Part shown: piece by piece, positions 41,006 through 53,185 of the stretch
Numbering within the stretch: position 1 is the stretch's first letter
How the letters are laid out: the number at the start of each line of letters is the position of its first letter
Source: Clostridium sp.
GTDB taxonomy: Bacteria > Bacillota_I > Bacilli_A > Acholeplasmatales > Anaeroplasmataceae
Length of the DNA stretch: 64,000 nt
Reading direction: 5' to 3'
NCBI GenBank assembly: GCA_022010015.1
Contig: CP091735.1
Span: 1,364,001-1,428,000, forward strand
The notes under the pieces: generated by a model
Database searches by the model: none
What the model saw: only the letters and a program-made list of their open reading frames with translations
Told to the model about the DNA's origin: nothing
Program-made: the position numbers and the translations under genes

Positions 41006-41449
41006 GTGGCAAATTATGGTAAAGATTTAGTTCAAATTACAAATAAATTCAAGCGTGAAATTGATAGGAAATTGGCATGCTTTTAAATTGACATCCACTC
41101 AAAGTAGAATACTTTGTTTTTATATTTTGGATGAAGAAGAAAAAAAGAGATATTTTTTTCAAAAGGATATTGAAGAAGAGTTTGACTTGAGAGCTCCAAC
41201 AGTGACTTCGATAATTCAAAATTTAGAGAAAACAAATTATGTAAAAAAAGAATTAATGCTTTAAATGATCAACGATTAAAGAAAAATTGTTTTTAACAAG
41301 CAAGGCGTATGAGATTGTTTTAAAAAAATCAAGAAGATTATGGATGAAACAGAAGAAGAAACTTTTGCTAATTTAAGTGCTAGTGAATCCGCTATGTTAA
41401 ACAAAAATTATTAGTAAAATTAATAAAAAAATATAAAGAATTTTTTTAG
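41006..41449 (+). CDS. MarR family transcriptional regulator
   Basis: About 145 residues, GTG start behind TAAGGAG. Winged-helix features: LTSTQSRILCFYILDEEEKK, then FFQKDIEEEFDLRAPTVTSI, with the recognition helix, and IQNLEKTNYVKKEL for the wing. Repairs at A/T runs near 41067, 41245, 41285 and 41325 give a continuous MarR dimerisation C-terminus (KAYEIVLKIKKIMDETEEET). It probably represses the ABC exporter genes that follow and responds to a small toxic ligand. The exact end depends on the last A run. Confidence 0.85.
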
Positions 41450-41460
41450 GAGTGATATAA

Positions 41461-43256
41461 ATGAAAAAGAAAAAAACAATTATGTCATGTATTAATGGAT
41501 ATTGGCTTTATACAATTCTTTTCACCTATTTGCGTTGCATTAGAGGTTGCAATGGAAATATTGATTCCTCTTGTTATTGCCGATATCGTTAATATTATTG
41601 ATTCTGGTAATGAGGCAAAGCTATTGATTTTAAAATTTCTAGCTAATATGTCAGTTCAAAGAGGTGCTATTATTGCGGGAATAATTTTGATTGCTTTAGC
41701 TATTATATCCTTAATATTTGGAGCATTATCTGGAATTTTTTGTGCAAGGGCATCTGTTGGCTTTGCTAAAAATTTAAGACAAGCAATTTATTATAATGTT
41801 CAGGATTTTTCATTTGAAAATATTGATAAATTTCAAACATCAAGTTTGATTACAAGATGTACAACTGATGTTACAAATGTTCAAAATTCCTTCCAAATGA
41901 TAATTCGTATTGCTGTTAGAGCACCATTTATGATGATTTTCGCTTTTATTATGGCATTTAAGATTAACGCTAATGTTTCTATTGTGTTTGCTTATGTTGT
42001 ACCAATTTTAGCAGTTTTATTATTTATTATAATGAATTTAGCTCATCCTAATTTTAAGAAAATGTTTAAAAAAATACGATAGATTAAACACTGTTGTTCA
42101 AGAAAATGTTGCTGGTGCTAGAACTGTTAAGGCTTATGTTCGTGAGGATCATGAGATTGAGAAGTTTAAGGATGCTTCAAAGGAAATTTATAAATATTCA
42201 GCACGTGCAGAAAGAATACTTGCCTTCGTTAATCCTTTTATGCAGGCTGCAGTATATACTTGCTTTTTAGTTGTAAGTTATTTAGCCGCTAAAATTATTG
42301 CAGTTGGTGATATGACGACTGGTGATTTAAGCTGCTTATTTACCTACATAATGCAAATATTAATGAGTCTTATGATGGTTTCTATGATTGTTGTAATGAT
42401 TACAATGTCAAAGGAGTCTATTAATCGTATTAAAGAAGTATTAAGGGAGGAGACTACAATTAAGAATCCTTTAAATCCAATTTATGATGTAGCAGATGGA
42501 TCAATTGTTTTTTTGATCATGTTAATTTCTCATATAATGGTGATTCTAATAAGCTTGCTTTGGAAGATATTTGTGTTAATATTAGGTCAGGAGAAACTAT
42601 TGGTGTTATTGGTGGAACTGGTAGTGCTAAGTCAAGTTTTGTAAATCTAATTCCTCGTTTATATGATATTACATCTGGTTCACTTAAGATTGGTGGTGTT
42701 GAGGTTAGGGATTATGATATTAAGTCATTAAGAGATCAGGTTTCTGTAGTATTACAAAAAAATGTTTTATTTAGTGGAACAATTAAATCAAACCTACTTT
42801 GGGGAAATAAGAATGCTTCAGATGAAGAGTTAATTCATGCCTCAAAGCTTGCTCAGGCTGATGAATTCGTATCAACATTCATAGATAAATATGATTCAAG
42901 AATTGAACAAGGCGGTAGCAATGTTTCAGGTGGTCAAAAGCAAAGATTATGTATTGCTCGTGCTTTAGTTAAAAAAAGCCTAAAATTTTTGATTTTTAGA
43001 TGATTCTACAAGTGCTGTTGATACTAAAACTGATGCATTAATTCGTGAGGCCTTTGCTAAGGAAATTCCTAATACTACAAAAAAATAATTGTTGCTCAAA
43101 AGAATTTCTTCAATTGAATCAGCTGATCAAATTATTGTTTTTAGATGATGGAAAAAAATTAATGCCATTGGAACTCATGAAGAATTATTAAAGAATAATG
43201 AAATATATCGTGAGGTATATACATCACAGGTGAAGGGAGCTGGTGCAAATGAATAA
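41461..43256 (+). CDS. ABC exporter half-transporter, first subunit
   Basis: About 590 residues: six-helix ABC membrane domain (GFIQFFSPICVALEVAMEIL; AGIILIALAIISLIFGALSG; NVSIVFAYVVPILAVLLFII), then the nucleotide-binding domain. Walker A is degenerate in form, IGVIGGTGSAKSSFVNLIPR; the signature NVSGGQKQRLCIARALVKKP is normal; Walker B after repair is ILILDDSTSAVDTKTD, with Asp in place of the catalytic Glu. Such a site is typical of the non-hydrolysing half of a heterodimeric exporter. Breaks near 41485, 42072, 42515, 42965, 42990, 43080 and 43155. Confidence 0.9.
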
Positions 43257-45133
43257 GAAGCATAATACCTTTAAAACCTTAAAAAGATTATTAAAGCTAG
43301 TATGGAAGGATTATTGGCTGCAATTAATTTTAGTTTTATTATGTATTCTTGGAACTAGCTTCGCTACAGTTTATAGCACAAGCTTTGATGCGACATTAAT
43401 TGAAACAATTATTCCTACCTTGATAAAAAAATATGAAGTAAGTGGATTTATTGATACTAAATATTTACTTAATGCCCTAACTCCTGTTATTGTTGCTTAT
43501 ATTATAGGTATAATTTGTTCTTATTTAAATGCTAGATTAATGGTAAATATTTCTCAGGGAACATTAAAAAAATGTTCGTGACAAAAATGTTTATGCATAT
43601 GCAAAGTTTGCCAATTTCATATTTTGATAGACATAACCATGGCGAAATAATGAGTAAATATACTAATGATACTGATACGCTAAGACAAATGATTTCTCAA
43701 TCACTTCCTCAGCTAATTACTAGTGGAATAACAATGCTAATGCTTGCGGTATTTATGTTTATGACCAATTTTATATTAGCAATTATAGTAATTATAACTG
43801 TTGTGTTGATGGCCTTAGTTACGAGGGTTTTAGGTACTAAAAAGTGGTAGATTCTTCGTTCGTCAGCAGGTTGATTTAGGAGAATTAAATGGCTATGTTG
43901 AAGAAATGCTTGAGGGACAAAAGGTTGTCAAGGTTTTTTTTAATCATGAAGAAGAAGCTAAGGCTGATTTTGATCAGGTTAATGAAAAACTAGCACAATC
44001 TAGTACAAAGGCTAATACCTATGCTAATATTTTAATGCCAATTATGAATAACTTAGGTTATATCTCTTATGCAATTACTTTAATGATTGGTTCAGTTTTA
44101 GCTTTAAATAAGGTTTTGAATTTTAATGTTGGTAAGCTTGTTGCTTATCTTGGCTATAATAAGATGTTTTGTAATCAGGTTTCTCAGGTTTCAAATCAGT
44201 TTAATTCTATTATTATGGCACTTGCTGGTGCTGAACGTATTTTTGAGCTATTAGATGAGCAAAGTGAAGTTGATGATGGCTATGTAACACTTGTTAATGC
44301 TAAATATGATGGTGAGCAAATTGTTGAATCAAAAACTCGTACAGGAATGTGGGCATGGAAGCATCCTCATCACGATGGAAGCATTACCTATACAAAGCTT
44401 ACAGGAGATGTTAGATTATTTGATGTTGATTTTGGTTATTATCCTGAAAAAATTGTTTTACATGATGTTAGCTTATATGCTAAGCCTGGTCAAAAGATTG
44501 CTTTTGTTGGAGCAACTGGTGCAGGAAAAACAACAATAACAAATCTAATTAATAGATTTTTACGACATTCAAGATGGTAAAATTCGTTTTGATGGCATAA
44601 ATATTAATAAGATAAAGAAGGCAGATTTACGTCATGCTCTTGGAATGGTTTTGCAGGATACAAATTTATTCACAGGAACAATTATGGACAATATTCGTTA
44701 TGGAAAGCTAGATGCAACTGATGAAGAGGTTTATAATGCTGCTAAGCTAGCGAATGCTGATCAGTTTATTCGTCATCTTCCTGATGGCTATAATACCGTT
44801 TTAACTGAAAATGGTGCTCAGCTTTCTCAAGGTCAGCGTCAGCTTTTATCAATTGCACGTGCGGCTATTTCTAATCCACCAGTATTAATTTTAGATGAAG
44901 CAACATCATCAATTGATACTAGAACAGAAGCTTTAGTAACTGATGGAATGGATAAGCTAATGGCTGGAAGAACTGTATTTGTTATAGCTCATAGATTATC
45001 AACAGTAAAGAATTCTAAGGCAATTATGGTTTTGAATCATGGCTGTATAATTGAAAGAGGAAGTCATGACGAGCTTATCGCAAGTAAGGGTAGATATTAT
45101 CAATTATATACCGGAGCCTTTGAGCTTGAATAA
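43249..45133 (+). CDS. ABC exporter half-transporter, second subunit
   Basis: About 625 residues and partner of the preceding gene, overlapping it by 8 bases. Membrane domain includes LQLILVLLCILGTSFATVYS and LAIIVIITVVLMALVTRVLG. The nucleotide-binding domain has a canonical AFVGATGAGKTTITNLINRF, LSQGQRQLLSIARAAISNPP and VLILDEATSSIDTRTE with the catalytic Glu. An insert of about 35 residues (TRTGMWAWKHPHHDGSITYT) precedes the NBD, a common trait of this subunit type. Multidrug or peptide export is likely, under MarR control. Breaks near 43565, 43845, 43935 and 44560. Confidence 0.92.
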
Positions 45134-45152
45134 AATTAAATATATAATATTT

Positions 45153-45190
45153 AAAGGAAAGTCGTAAAAATTCTTGACTTTCCTTTAATT
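45153..45190. terminator. Inverted repeat after the ABC operon, probable terminator
   Basis: AAAGGAAAGTC / GACTTTCCTTT, a perfect 11-base stem with 12-base loop. The following T tract is short (TTTAATTT). Confidence 0.65.
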
Positions 45191-45231
45191 TATGAATATA
45201 TTATAAAAAAAGGAAAAAGATGTGATATGTT

Positions 45232-47552
45232 ATGAAAAAAATATAATTATTGTCGAATCACCTTCAAAATCAAAAAAACAATTGAAACATATATGGGTGA
45301 TGATTTTAAGGTTTTTATCATCAAAAGGGGCATATTAGAGATTTAGCTACAACTGGCAAGGATGGCCTTGGAATTGATATTGAAAAATGATTTTTAAGCC
45401 TAAATATATTATTTTTAAAGGATAAAAAGTAGTCTTGTTTCTCAGCTAAAAAAAGGAATGTAAGGGTAACAAGGTTTATCTTGCAACCGACCCCGATCGT
45501 GAAGGAGAGGCTATTTCTTATCATTTAGCTACTGTATTAGGACTTGATTTAAATGATATTGATAGAATTGAATTTCATGAAATAACTAAGCCAGCTATTT
45601 TAGAGGCATTTAAAAAAACCTCGAAAAAAATTGATATGAATTTAGTTGCGTCCCAAGAAACAAGAAGAATGCTTGATCGTATTATTGGCTTTTAAAATAT
45701 CTAAGCTTTTACAATCAAAGATTAAAAAGTCAAAGTGCTGGACGTGTTCAAAGTGTGGCATTAAAGCTTATTGTTGACTTAGAAAAAGGAAATTATAGCG
45801 TTTGTTCCTGAAAAATTATTATGAGATGGAAGCAATCTTTCCTGATTTTAAACTAGCTATTCAAACAATTGATGGTAAAAAGGCAGATATTAAGGATAGA
45901 AGTATTGCTGAAAATTTATTAAATGAATTAAAAAAGGAATTTGTTGTATCAAGTATTGAGGCAAAGCCAACTAAAAGAGAAAGTAAACCAACATATACGA
46001 CATCAACATTGCAGCAGGATGCTTCAAATAAGCTTAATTTTTCGTCTACTAAAACAATGCAAATTGCTCAAGGACTTTATGAAGGAAAAAATCTTGGCGA
46101 TGTTCATACTGGATTAATAACCTATATGCGTACAGATTCTACGCATTTATCTGATATCTTTGTAAATGAATGTAATAAATATATTGTTGAAAAAAATATG
46201 GAGCTAATTATTTAGGAGTAAGAAAAGAAAAAGAGTCAAAAGCTTGCACAAAATGCTCACGAGGGTATAAGACCAACATCAATATATCGAACTCCTGAAT
46301 CAGTTAAGGCTTATTTAACAGCAGATGAGTATAAGCTTTATCGTTTGATTTACAATCGTAGCCTTGCATCACTAATGGCTCCATCACGCTTTACAGCAAC
46401 TAAGGTTATTTTTTTGACAATGTTAGAACTACTTGGAAGCTTAATGGTCAAAAAGCTAGAATTTGATGGCTATTTAAAGGTCTATGGTAAAAAGTGATGA
46501 GGATGAAAATATATCTTTAAGAGAATTCAAGGTTGGTGAGATTTATTCAGCCTCAGAAATTATTATTAAGGATTTAAAAACAACACCTAAGAGTAGATTT
46601 ACAGAAGCAACGCTAATTAAAGAAATGGAAGAAAAAAAGGAATTGGGCGTCCTTAAACCTACGCAACAACTATGTCTACTCTAACTAAAAGAAAGTACAT
46701 TACTATTAAGGATAAAAAGCTTATTCCAACTGAACAGGGAATTCTTACTACAAAAAAGCTTGATGAATTTTTCTCACCAATTATCAATGTAAAATACACT
46801 GCTGATATGGAGGAGGATTTAGATAAAATTGCTAAGGGTGAGGATACAGAGCTTGCTGAAATGAAAAAGATTCTATAGTGATTTTATTCCTTTATTTGAT
46901 TCGGCTAAAGAAAATATGGAGCGCATAGAGCCAACTAAGACAGGTGAGATATGTCCTCTTTGTGGTGGAGATTTAGTAATTCGTAAAGGAAAAATATGGC
47001 GAATTTGTGGCTTTGTGGTAATTATCCTAAATGTAAATATGTTAAGGAAGATGAAAATAAGGAGAAGCCTTTAGATACTCATATTACCTGTCCTAGCTGT
47101 AATAATGGAACATTCTTAAGACATCTTGCAACTAAAGGTGCTAACAAAGGAAAATATTTTTATGCCTGCAGTAATTTTCCTAAATGTCGAAATATCATTA
47201 ATTTTGAGCCAGTTAATGAATATTGTCCTAAATGTGGCGCTGTAATGATGCTTGAGGATGGAAATAAGGTTTGTTCAAAGCATTGTGAGGAAAATAATAA
47301 TCAAGCAATTGATGTTATTTGTCCTAAATGTGGTAAAGGACATTTTGTTTTTAAGAGTTGCTAAGCGAGGAAAAAAATGCTGGTAATAAATTTTATGCCT
47401 GCAGTAATTATCCAAGATGCAAGAACATTTATTCGCTTGAGCCAACAAATGAAAAATGTCCAATATGTCATGAGATAATGCTTAAGGGTGAAAATGGATT
47501 AGTTTGTAGCAATGACAAATGTCCATCTCACAATAATGATAATAAAGTATAA
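45232..47552 (+). CDS. topA: DNA topoisomerase I
   Basis: About 760 residues. The TOPRIM region shows IIIVESPSKSKTIETYMGDD and VYLATDPDREGEAISYHLA. The active-site Tyr is in DVHTGLITYMRTDSTHLSD. The repaired VSGRPSTYATT-like segment near 46650 (EKGIGRPSTYATTMSTLTKR) follows. Four to five C-terminal Cys4 zinc modules (CPLCGGDLVI ... CGNYPKCKYV, CPSCNNG ... CSNFPKCRN, CPKCGAVM, CPICHEIM) complete the protein. It relaxes negative supercoils. Breaks at A/T runs near 45239, 45275, 45315, 45388, 45410, 45612, 45690, 45795, 46197, 46410, 46490, 46640, 46875, 46996 and 47350. Confidence 0.95.
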
Positions 47553-47579
47553 AAAAAGAACAGCATTGTTCTTTTTTTC
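47553..47579 (+). terminator. Intrinsic terminator of topA
   Basis: AAAGAACA / TGTTCTTT stem with four-base loop, seven T. Confidence 0.85.
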
Positions 47580-47638
47580 TATGTTTGTGTTTTTTTGATT
47601 TATATGCTATAATCAATAAAGATATGGAGTGATTTTTA

Positions 47639-48614
47639 ATGGCTTTTTTTGGATTGTTTAAAAAGAAGGATAAAAAAATAAAAAGTAAAAAAAATATAAA
47701 ATGGGTCTTCATAAAACTAGAGAGGGCGCATTTAAAACCTTAAAAGGAGCTACTTAGCGATAAAACTAAAATAGATGATGAACTTTTTGATGAGTTAGAG
47801 GAAATCTTTATTACTGCTGATATTGGTGTTGATACAGTTGTTAATTTCATTGATGAACTTCGTTCAGAGGTTAAAAATAAGAAAATAACTGATAAAGAAG
47901 TTCTTCAGGAAATGATAATGGATAAAATGTTTGAGATTTATTTAAAGGGTGAAATTGTTAATGCCAATTTAAATTTAAATCCTAATGGCCTATCTGTTAT
48001 TTTTGTTTGTTGGCGTTAATGGTGTTGGTAAAACTACCTCAATTGCTAAAATTGCTTATTCCTTAAAGAAGCAAGGAAAGAAGGTATTACTTGCAGCTGG
48101 AGATACCTTTAGAGCTGGGGCAATTGCTCAGCTTGATGTATGGGCTAAAAGAATTGGCGTTGATATTGTAACAAAGCCTGATGGAAGTGATCCTTCATCA
48201 GTTATGTATGAAGCAGTTACTAAGGCTAAAAATGAAAACTATGATGTTTTATTATGTGATACAGCTGGAAGATTACAAACTAAGGTTAATTTAATGAATG
48301 AATTAAATAAGATGAAGAGAGTTATCGAGTCACTTTGTCCTGGTGCTCCTCAGGAAACCTTACTTGTTATTGATGCGACTACTGGCCAAAATGGTATGTC
48401 ACAGGCTAAGGCCTTTAAGGAAGCAACCGAGGTTAGTGGTATTATTTTAACTAAGCTTGATGGAACCTCTAAGGGTGGTATTGTTTTAGCTATTAGAAAT
48501 GAAATGGGAATACCTATTAAATATGTAGGCCTTGGTGAGGGAATAGAAGACTTAGAGGTATTTGATATTGAAAATTATCTTTATGGCTTATTTGCTGATT
48601 TCTTTGAGGACTAA
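47639..48614 (+). CDS. ftsY: Signal recognition particle receptor FtsY
   Basis: About 320 residues. Short basic N-terminus, no long acidic A domain. The NG domain shows ELFDELEEIFITADIGVDTV, the P-loop LFVGVNGVGKTTSIAKIAYS, LLAAGDTFRAGAIAQLDVWA, LLCDTAGRLQTKVNLMNEL and GIILTKLDGTSKGG. It docks ribosome-SRP complexes at the membrane. GGAGTGA precedes the ATG. Breaks near 47644, 47680, 47752 and 48000. ftsY-ylxM-ffh is the standard Bacilli gene order. Confidence 0.95.
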
Positions 48615-48617
48615 TAA

Positions 48618-48912
48618 ATGGAAAATCGTGAATTAATTATTGCATATTATGATTTATATGCTAGTTTACTAACTGAAAAAGCAAAGACTTTATTTTTGAA
48701 GATTATTATTTTATGGATTATTCTTTATCAGAAATAGCAGATAATTATAATGTGAGTAGAAATGCTATTTATGATTTAATTAAAAAAATCATGCACTAAT
48801 TTAGAGGAATATGAAGAAAAAGATGCACCTTTATGAAAAAATCGGAAAAATAAAGAGCTTGGCTATAGATTCAAAGATTAAAGAAAATATATTATCTATA
48901 TTGGAGGAATAA
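48618..48912 (+). CDS. ylxM: YlxM family DNA-binding/SRP-associated protein
   Basis: About 95 residues, starting 4 bases after ftsY. It reads MENRELIIAYYDLYASLLTE, and, after repairs near 48692 and 48787, DYSLSEIADNYNVSRNAIYD, a helix-turn-helix typical of YlxM (UPF0122), then a coiled C-terminus KIGKIKSLAIDSKIKENILS. YlxM stimulates SRP activity in streptococci according to family literature. It ends with GGAGGAA, which doubles as the ffh ribosome site. Confidence 0.92.
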
Positions 48913-48913
48913 A

Positions 48914-50338
48914 ATGGCTTTTGATAACTTATCTAGTCGTTTACAAATGGCACTACGTCGTGTAACAGGACGTGGAAAATTAAATGAAAATGATATCGAT
49001 GAAATGCTAAGAGAGGTTAGACTTTCTCTTCTTGAGGCTGATGTTAACTATAAGGTTGTTAAAAAATTTTTAGCAAATGTTAAGGAAAAGGCCTTAGGTG
49101 AAAAAATCCTTAAGGGCTTAAATCCTGGAGCTCAGGTAGTTGATGTTGTTCGTGAGGAATTAAAAAATGTTTTAGGTAGTGAAGCAAATGAGCTTAATCT
49201 AAAGAAAAGTGGAACAACAGTAATTATGCTTGTAGGCTTACAGGGCGCAGGTAAAACTACAGCCTGTGGTAAGATTGCTGCATTCTATCGTAAAAAGTAT
49301 AATAAAAAGCCATTTTTAATAGCAGCTGATATTTATCGTCCTGCCGCTGTTGATCAGCTTGTTACTATTGGTAAGCAATTAAATGTGCCTGTTTTTGAAA
49401 TGGGTATAAAAAAATAGTGCCCAAAAAATAGTTAAGGAAGGGTTAATAGCAGCTAAAGAAGCTTCTTGTGATTTTGTAATTATAGATACAGCCGGTCGTC
49501 TACAAATAAATGAGGAATTGATGGATGAGCTTAAGGATTTGAAGGAAATTGCATCTCCAGATGAGGTACTTTTAACTGTTGATGCTATGGCAGGTCAGGA
49601 TGCTGTTAATGTTGCTATGGCGTTTAATGAAAAGCTAGATATATCAGGAATCATTTTAACAAAGATGGATGGTGACTCTAGAGGTGGTGCTGCTCTTTCA
49701 ATAAAGGAAATGACAGGTATTCCAATTAAGCTATCATCAAGTGGTGAAAAACTTGATTCTTTGGAAATCTTCTATCCTGATCGTTTAGCAGATCGAATCT
49801 TAGGTATGGGAGATGTTTTATCCTTAATTGATACAGTTAAGGATAATATTGATGAAGAAGAAATGATGAATATGGCAGAAAAAGATGGCCAGCAATAAGT
49901 TTAATTATAATGATCTTTTAAAGCAATTTAAAATGATTAAAAAGAATGGGCTCAATTTCTAAAATATTTGGTTTCTTACCAGGTCTTGGAAAAAAATAAA
50001 AGATGCTGTTAAAAATGTTGATGATCGAGCCTTTGATTTTTATGGAAGCAATCATTTCCTCAATGACTGAAGAGGAAAGACGTAATCCAGATTTGATTGA
50101 TTCATCATCAAAGCGTAGAGAACGAATTGCCAAGGGTTCTGGAAGAAGTATTCAAGAGGTTAATAGATTAAGAAATTCACTTGATACTATGAAAAAGACA
50201 ATGAAGCAAATGAATGGTATGAGTGAAACAGATATGAAGCGTATGCAACAAAATGTTGCAAATGGTAATATGGCTGGGATGGCTCAACCTAAAATCCACA
50301 AGGGTAAGGGTAAAGGCAAGGGTAGCTTTAGATATTAG
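48914..50338 (+). CDS. ffh: Signal recognition particle protein Ffh
   Basis: About 470 residues. N domain LRRVTGRGKLNENDIDEML; G domain IMLVGLQGAGKTTACGKIAA, PFLIAADIYRPAAVDQL, FVIIDTAGRLQINEELMDEL, ISGIILTKMDGDSRGGAALS. The M domain is Met-rich (TMKKTMKQMNGMSETDMKRM ... GNMAGMAQ) and binds signal peptides and 4.5S RNA; RRERIAKGSGRSIQEVNRL is the RNA-binding part. Basic tail KGKGKGKGSFRY. Breaks near 49412, 49948, 49995 and 50015. Confidence 0.96.
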
Positions 50339-50346
50339 GAGTTAAA

Positions 50347-51244
50347 ATGATCGTTACTAGTTTAAATGAAATAAAGAATTTAGAGGAAATTTTTAATAAA
50401 TACTGATGCCCTAATGGCTGGTTGCGATTTATTTTCAACAATAAATTATGAGAGCTTTACTAAAGATGAATTAAAATTTATTATGAATGCTTGTCATATG
50501 CATAATAAAAAGTTCGTATTAAAGCTTAATTTAATGCTTCATGAGCCAATGATAAATGAATTTAGAAGCTTTGTTTTAGAATTTTTTTAAATTCTGATTT
50601 ATTTTTATGTTACAGATTTAGGAGCTTTAAATATTTTTAAAAAGAATTAACCAATATGGAAAAAAATTATTTATGATCCTAATACTCTTATTTGTAATCA
50701 TCTTGACGCATTGATTTATAGTAATAATTCAAAGCTTACAATTGGTTTAAGTGAAGAAATCACCTTAAATGATGTTAATAAAATAGCTTCATATGTTAAT
50801 GAAAATATTTTTTTATAAGATTTTTTTGGCTATCAGCAAATGAGCTTTTAGTAAACGTCATTTAGTATCATTATATCTTGAAGAAAATAAAATAAATTCT
50901 AGAAATCAAAAAGGGAATTTATTATTTGAAGGAAGAAACTAGAAATGAGCTTTATCCAGTTTTTAGAGCGTGAATATGGGACAATTATTTTTTTAGAAGC
51001 TATGTTTTTAAATTTACTTAAAGAGCTTAAAAAAATATAAATGCAAGATATTTATTTATTGAAACATTTCTTTTTAAATAGTGAGCAAATTAAAGCTATA
51101 TTGAAATGTATTAAAGGAATTCTTAATAATGAAATAGCTTGTGATAAGGCCTTAGGAATTATTAAAGAGCTTGGCTTACAAAGTGAAGATGGCTTCCTTT
51201 ATAATGATACTGTTTATATAAAGGTTGGTGATACTAATGTCTAA
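50347..51244 (+). CDS. U32 peptidase family protein, first subunit (TrhP1/YrrN-like)
   Basis: About 290 residues when repaired, AGGAGT before the ATG. MIVTSLNEIKNLEEIFNNTD, then LKLNLMLHEPMINEFRSFVL, YVTDLGALNIFKRINQYGKI, IIYDPNTLICNHLDALIYSN and the repaired FGYQQMSFSKRHLVSLYLEE. This is the barrel pattern of the short U32 paralogue paired with YrrO. In Bacillus the pair is needed for 5-hydroxyuridine formation at tRNA U34. Many T/A-run breaks. It overlaps the next gene by 8 bases. Confidence 0.75.
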
Positions 51245-52489
51245 ATTTGAGCTTTTAGCACCAGCTGGTGATTTGGAAAAATTAAAAATGGCAGTTTTAT
51301 ATGGTGCAAATGCCGTTTTTATTGGTGGTGAACGTTATTCTCTGCGTTCTCGGGCTTCAAATTTTACAATTGATGATATTAAAGAGGGCGTTAAGTTTGC
51401 TCATGAGCATAATGCTCATGTTCATGTCACCTGTAATATAGTTATGCATGAGTCAGATATTGAAGGAATTAGGGATTACCTAATAGCTCTTGATGAGGCT
51501 CATGTTGATGCGATTATTGTTTCAAGCCCAGCTATTATGAAAATTGCTAAGGAATATACAAACTTAGAAATTCATGCTTCAACTCAGGCTTCAATTTTAA
51601 ATACTGAGGCTATGAAATTTTATGAAAAGCTAGGAGTTAAAAGAATTGTTTTAGCTAGAGAAGCAAGCCTAGAGGAAATCAAGCTTATTAGAGAACATAC
51701 TAAACTTGATTTAGAGGTTTTTATTCATGGTGGTATGTGCATGAGCTATAGTGGAAGATGTATGCTTTCTAATGTTTTAACTAATCGTGATGCTAATCGT
51801 GGTGGTTGTGCTCATAGCTGTCGCTGGAAATATGATATTTTTTCTGATGGAAACAAGCTTAATAATGATGATGGCTATTTTGCAATGGGTAGTAAAGATT
51901 TATGTGCAATTTCGGCAATTCCTACATTAATGGATTTAAATGTGCAATCATTTAAAATTGAAGGCCGTATGAAGAGTCTTCATTATATCGCAACAGTTGT
52001 TAAAAAGCTATCGTATGCTTATTGATGAATATGAAAAAACTGGCAGAGTTTCTAATTTGGATTTCTATGCAGCAGAGGTTAAAAAGGGTGAAAATCGTCT
52101 TACCTCAACTGGTTTTTTATTTGGTAATCCAACAACGAAGGAACAGCTTTTTGATATAAGTACTGAGGTTCCAACTAAGGAATTTGTGGGAATTGTGTTA
52201 GGCTATGACAATGAGAAGCATTTGGCTATTGTTGAACAACGAAATTATTTTTTTGCCAAATTCTAAATTAGAATTATTTGGCTATAATCGTGATAAAGTG
52301 ATTAGCATTGGTCAAATATTTAACAAGGATTTCGAGCCTCTTGATGCGGCAAGACACCCTAAAGAAATAATATATATGGAATGTAATGAGCCTTTATATC
52401 CAAATGAGATTTTTAAGATTATGCTAAAAAGATATATTATAAATAACGAACCACTTGATGTAAATATTTCTATTAAAAAGGAACAATAA
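51237..52489 (+). CDS. U32 peptidase family protein (TrhP2/YrrO-like)
   Basis: About 415 residues. MSKFELLAPAGDLEKLKMAV and YGANAVFIGGERYSLRSRAS open the TIM barrel; the U32 hallmark is EVFIHGGMCMSYSGRCMLSN, with RGGCAHSCRWKYDI supplying further Cys for the iron-sulfur site, then SKDLCAISAIPTLMDLNVQS and FKIEGRMKSLHYIATVV. It acts with the preceding paralogue in tRNA wobble-uridine hydroxylation. Breaks near 52003 and 52250. The pair upstream of greA matches Bacillus order. Confidence 0.92.
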
Positions 52490-53071
52490 AAATATATATC
52501 TTCGCGTTAGAAACCATAAAATATATATGTCAATGCCATATGTAGTGGATGATAAAATAATTATAAGTATGCTTCAAAAAAATTATTTTAAATTAAAGGA
52601 AGCGATAAAGCCTGATAAGCAAATTCACTATTTAGGAAGGCTTTATGATTATCAAATTATTAAAAGCACATATGATAAGGTTTTATTTTTTTAGATAAAA
52701 TTATTATTTATACTGTTAATGATGATTTAGCTTATGTAGGAATGCTATTAAGAAATGCTTATATAAATGAGGCTTATAAATATATAAAGCCAATCATTAA
52801 TAAGGCCTTAGTTGACTTCAAGGATGATATCAAAATGCCACTTAAATTTAATTATAAGTATATGACATCAGCATTTGGTAATTGCTATCCTAAAAAAAGG
52901 AAGAATTACCATTTAGTGGTATTTGTGCTAAGCTTGAGCCAAAGCTTATAGAGCTTGTTGTTTATCATGAATTTACACATTTAAGATATTTAGGTCATGA
53001 CAAAAAAATTTTTTTATAATTATCTTGAATCCAAGCTTACGGATGCAATTTTACTATCAAAAAAATATTAA
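52490..53071 (+). CDS. YgjP-like metallopeptidase domain protein (DUF45)
   Basis: About 190 residues. It opens IYLRVRNHKIYMSMPYVVDD, as in DUF45 proteins, and carries the zinc motif LIELVVYHEFTHLRYLGHDK (HExxH) after repair near 52893, plus MKFNYKYMTSAFGNCYP-like strands upstream. No ATG precedes the conserved start: the first is at 52528, so the true start is unclear and may lie in the end of the U32 gene. Function is unknown; the fold is that of a small zinc protease. It ends before a terminator. Confidence 0.78.
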
Positions 53072-53079
53072 GGAAAGAA

Positions 53080-53100
53080 AAAAAGTCACTGACTTTTTTT
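53080..53100 (+). terminator. Intrinsic terminator after the YgjP-like gene
   Basis: AAAAGTC-ACT-GACTTTT followed by T. Confidence 0.65.
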
Positions 53101-53185
53101 CGATTGATTTATCATTTATTATTGATTTTTTTAGTTAAAAAAATTAGTATAATAAAATAGCTGAATTTTTTTAGGAGGTCCTATT

